DNA from: Chloroflexota bacterium
GTDB taxonomy: Bacteria > Chloroflexota > Limnocylindria > QHBO01
Direction: 5' to 3'
Assembly (NCBI GenBank): GCA_005879815.1
Contig: VBKA01000131.1
Span: 1-6,829 of the forward strand
DNA length: 6,829 bases
Both the position numbers and the translations under genes were made by a program. Shown here piece by piece: positions 5,076 to 6,829 of this stretch. The notes under the pieces were generated by a model. The model saw only the letters and a program-made list of their open reading frames with translations, did no database searches and had not been told where the DNA came from. Each line of letters starts with the position of its first letter. The stretch's first letter is position 1.

Positions 5076-5215
5076 CTCGCGCGCTTTAGCGAACCGTCGC
5101 CGGGGGGATGTGAGACCCGACAAACCCACGGGTCATGATCTTCGACTTTCGGCCCCTACTCATACGGGGCAGCCTGACCGATGACTCCGGTATGGGCACA
5201 TGACTCCAGTCAGAT

Positions 5216-5249
5216 GAGAGAGCCACCCTTGGCGGCGGGCGGCCCTCTC
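5216..5249 (+). terminator. Stem-loop with short T run
   Basis: GAGAGAGCC (5216-5224) pairs with GGCCCTCTC (5241-5249) with one mismatch; the loop contains a further GCC/GGC match, and the stem is followed by GTTT. It is terminator-like in either direction and could end a small RNA transcribed from the region after 5080. Confidence 0.45.
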
Positions 5250-5402
5250 GTTTGCTGCGCAGCGCACCCCTGGGTCGCCGGGGAATTTGGCTCGCATGGG
5301 TGACGTGCCGTGGTTGCTATCGACCAGGCGGCCTGCGTGTTACGCAGCTAACCCTACGTGCCCCCTCGCTCTTGTGACCCGGTTTGGATGAGCCCATCCC
5401 TT

Positions 5403-5422
5403 GCCCCGATTACTGGGGCGGG
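5403..5422 (+). repeat. Hairpin repeat, first copy
   Basis: GCCCC-GATTACT-GGGGC-GGG forms a 5-base-pair stem with a 7-base loop. A longer match of about 35 bases (CxTCCCTT upstream, GGGGCGGG downstream, roughly 25 identities with one gap by hand) recurs at 5577. Confidence 0.55.
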
Positions 5423-5576
5423 TCACGGCTTGGCAGCGCAGGACGCGAGAGGGCCGACGCGGATCGGCTTGGGGGCTGGGAGGCGCGTCATTGTGGCCAT
5501 CGTGGAGGTGCGGCTGTGTGTTAGGGCAGGTACGCTTCGTGTCCCCCGCGGTCGCCCGGGCCTGGTACCTCCCTTC

Positions 5577-5596
5577 GTCCCAGTTATTGGGGCGGG
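5577..5596 (+). repeat. Hairpin repeat, second copy, containing the sigma factor stop
   Basis: GTCCC-AGTTATT-GGGGC-GGG has the same stem geometry as the copy at 5403 with a G-T pair, and the loop keeps TTA.T. The minus-strand stop codon of the sigma factor fragment (5584-5586) lies in the loop, so here the stem could serve as that gene's transcription end. Confidence 0.55.
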
Positions 5597-5949
5597 AGCG
5601 GGTTCAATCGTGCCTGACGACCAACGAATCCCTCAGCCGCGCCATCGGGCATCTCCCGGGCTAGGCGCCGGAGCGCCCGGTGCTGCAGGGCCCGGACGGC
5701 TCCCTTGCGTCGCCCCACGATTCCGGCGACCTCGTCCACCGGCAGGTCGGCCACGATGCGCAACAGGATCACCTCGGCCTGAGCCGGGGGCAGCGCGGCG
5801 ACCCGGGCGAGGGCCGACCGGGTGCTGATCGCGAGCATGACGTCGTGCTCGGCGTCTCCCATCACGGTGTGCTCGGCGACGAGGTCGGGTGGGCTCGGCT
5901 CGGTGCGACGCCGACCCGCGCGTCGGCGCAGGTCGACCAGGTGCCGTGT
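5584..5949 (-). pseudogene. C-terminal half of an ECF RNA polymerase sigma factor, truncated by an IS
   Basis: About 121 codons end at TAA 5584-5586. The fragment begins within the end of region 2 (R-H-L-V-D-L-R-R-R-A-G-R-R-R, matching the usual A-R-x-R-x-I-D-x-R-R-R) and continues through a linker rich in P, D and E. Region 4 is complete: A-L-A-R-V-A-A-L-P-P-A-Q-A-E-V-I-L-L-R-I-V-A-D-L, then the helix-turn-helix D-E-V-A-G-I-V-G-R-R-K-G-A-V-R-A-L-Q-H-R-A-L-R-R-L. Region 4 binds the -35 element. Region 2, which binds core polymerase and melts the -10, is nearly all missing. The loss coincides with a TGTGGGG sequence at 5947 that looks like the end of the neighbouring insertion sequence. The minus-strand frame stays open through the antisense of that element, but I regard this as chance in GC-rich DNA. 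Without region 2 it cannot act as a sigma factor. Confidence 0.8.
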
Positions 5950-6829
5950 GGGGTGCCATAAGTGGATCGGACCGCTGACCGGTCGGTCCGCGGGCGAGGT
6001 GGGGGTCGATAGCGTCGCTGCTTCGCGCTCGATCGTGACGTCTTGGAGATCTTCGTGCTGTGGTCGTTCGTCTACTTCGCGTTCGGCCGCATCGTCGAGT
6101 TGGTGATGCTCTGCTTCCGGCAGCGCGAGTCGAACGAGATCGAGATCCTTGTGTTGCGCCACGAACTCGACATCCTTCGTCGTCAGCAGCCGCGGCCTCG
6201 ACTCGAGCCGAAGGACCGAGCGTGGTTGGCCATGCTGAGCCGGATCCTCCCCCGGCGGCGATGGTCGGCGTTCGTGGTCACGCCTGACACGTTGGTCGCC
6301 TGGCACCGGCGGATGGTGCGCCGGCATTGGACCTACCCGACGACCCCGAAAGGCCGGCGACCACTTGGCGACGACATCCAAGCCGTCATTGTTCGCCTGG
6401 CCCGAGAGAATGCCCGATGGGTTATCAGCGGATCCAAGGAGAACTGGCCCGTCTCGGCTGTCGCGTCTCGGCCAGCTCGATTCGCCGCGTCCTGGCGGGC
6501 CATGGCATCCATCCCGCACCGCGGCGATCATCGACGACCTGGCGGCCCTTCATCCGTTCCCAGGCCGCGGGTCTCGTGGCCTGTGACTTCTTCAGCGTCG
6601 ACACCGTGTTGTTGCAGCGCCTCTACGTGCTGTTCTTCATCGAGGTCGGCTCGCGCCGGGTGTGGCTGGCGGGCGTAACCGCGCATCCCACAGGCGCGTG
6701 GGTGACTCAACAAGCACGCAATGTCGTGACCGCGATGGAACAACGCGGTGCCGTTCCCCGCCACTTGATCCGCGACCGCGACACCAAGTTCAGCCGCGCC
6801 TTCGATGACGTCTGGCGTTCAATCGGAGC
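5947..6829 (+). mobile_element. Insertion sequence with rve-type DDE transposase, right part outside window
   Basis: The left boundary is inferred at 5947, where sigma factor similarity stops and the sequence TGTGGGGTGCC begins; many elements of the IS3/IS481 kind start with TGT. A 7-base inverted repeat CGGACCG-9-CGGTCCG (5968-5990) lies between this end and the transposase start. The right end is outside the window, so neither inverted repeat nor target duplication could be checked. Family assignment beyond rve-type DDE is not secure. Confidence 0.6.
6055..6829 (+). pseudogene. Integrase-core (rve) DDE transposase with a one-base frameshift, 3' end outside window
   Basis: The start is placed at GTG 6055, preceded by GGAG at 6045-6048; a TTG at 6043 is the alternative. 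The first 122 residues have a hydrophobic N-terminal helix, then E-I-E-I-L-V-L-R-H-E-L-D-I-L-R-R-Q-Q, typical of a large actinobacterial integrase-core family, and end at A-R-W at 6420. The expected continuation G-Y-Q-R-I-Q-G-E-L is encoded one frame back from 6420. The run at 6419-6421 has three G where four would keep frame. The second part (136 residues in view) has the helix-turn-helix S-A-S-S-I-R-R-V-L, the first catalytic aspartate in A-C-D-F-F-S-V-D (6585-6587), and the second in I-R-D-R-D-T-K-F (6774-6782). The third acidic residue lies beyond the window. The 0-frame after the shift stops at 6678. It is not a typical slippery heptamer, so a deletion or sequencing error is more likely than programmed frameshifting. 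Confidence 0.8.

Larger units (their letters stand above)
5018..5583. other. Hairpin-rich intergenic region
   Basis: No protein gene was found in 566 bases. Besides the terminator-like stems listed separately there are GACCCG-9-CGGGTC (5114-5134), GCCCC-9-GGGGC (5152-5170), the palindrome GCTGCGCAGC (5254-5263), and CTGCGT-3-ACGCAG (5333-5347). A near-direct repeat ATGACTCC(G/A)GT occurs at 5181-5191 and 5200-5210, 19 bases apart. The density of stems in 5048-5347 suggests a structured transcript or a stack of terminators; I do not recognise a known riboswitch or RNA class. Confidence 0.4.

Noticed and set aside
5018..5350. Cyclic-di-GMP or other known riboswitch upstream of a gene
   Set aside because: Conserved core motifs of the classes I know were not found, and no gene on the correct strand follows.
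5585..5625. tRNA-like GGTTCAATC motif near 5610
   Set aside because: The flanking bases cannot form a T stem and no acceptor, D or anticodon arms are present.
5358..5828. Plus-strand frame of about 156 codons
   Set aside because: It is rich in G, A, P and R with no family features and overlaps the sigma factor on the other strand.
5950..6531. Long minus-strand frame joining the sigma fragment to sequence antisense to the transposase
   Set aside because: It is antisense to a clear transposase, has no recognisable domain, and is low-complexity and basic/acidic; it reflects GC-rich DNA with few stops.
1..6829. CRISPR array, rRNA or tandem repeat array
   Set aside because: No regularly spaced repeats with unique spacers and no rRNA-like stretches were seen on either strand.

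Overview
The window is GC-rich throughout. Its gene families (a PhoU/DUF47/Pit phosphate module, a Flp-type pilin, an ECF sigma factor of a type common in actinobacteria, and two transposase families frequent there) suggest a chromosomal accessory segment of an actinobacterium, perhaps an acidimicrobial lineage. That placement is inference from gene style and composition; no rRNA or other marker is present.

Layout. Positions 1 to about 295 hold the right end of an IS110-type element (copy A), with only the last 48 codons of its transposase. A compact minus-strand operon follows at 311-2755, read right to left: phoU, a DUF47/PhoU-like gene, a Pit-type phosphate permease, and a 55-codon membrane protein whose GTG start overlaps the permease stop. 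A complete IS110-family element (copy B, about 2861-4469) lies directly upstream of phoU. Its transposase begins at 3053, and a long hairpin covers the ribosome binding site. From about 4470 to 5583 there is little protein coding: a small Flp/Fap prepilin (about 4832-5017) lacking a normal in-frame start, several strong hairpins, and a pair of related hairpin repeats. At 5584-5946 there is the C-terminal half of an ECF sigma factor on the minus strand. It ends abruptly where a second, unrelated insertion sequence begins (about 5947 to beyond the window). The transposase of that element carries a one-base frameshift.

How the parts relate. phoU, DUF47, permease and small membrane protein look like one translationally coupled low-affinity phosphate (metal-phosphate) uptake unit with its own regulators. 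It is bracketed by two IS110-type ends in the same orientation, and copy B probably separated it from its original promoter. The most interesting material is in the IS110 ends. Blocks of nucleotides are conserved between the 3' ends of copies A and B, with variable segments between them, and one block is read in different frames in the two copies. This points to selection on an RNA or DNA element, plausibly the bridge (guide) RNA of this family, overlapping the transposase tail. This is a hypothesis from hand alignment of two copies, not a demonstrated RNA.
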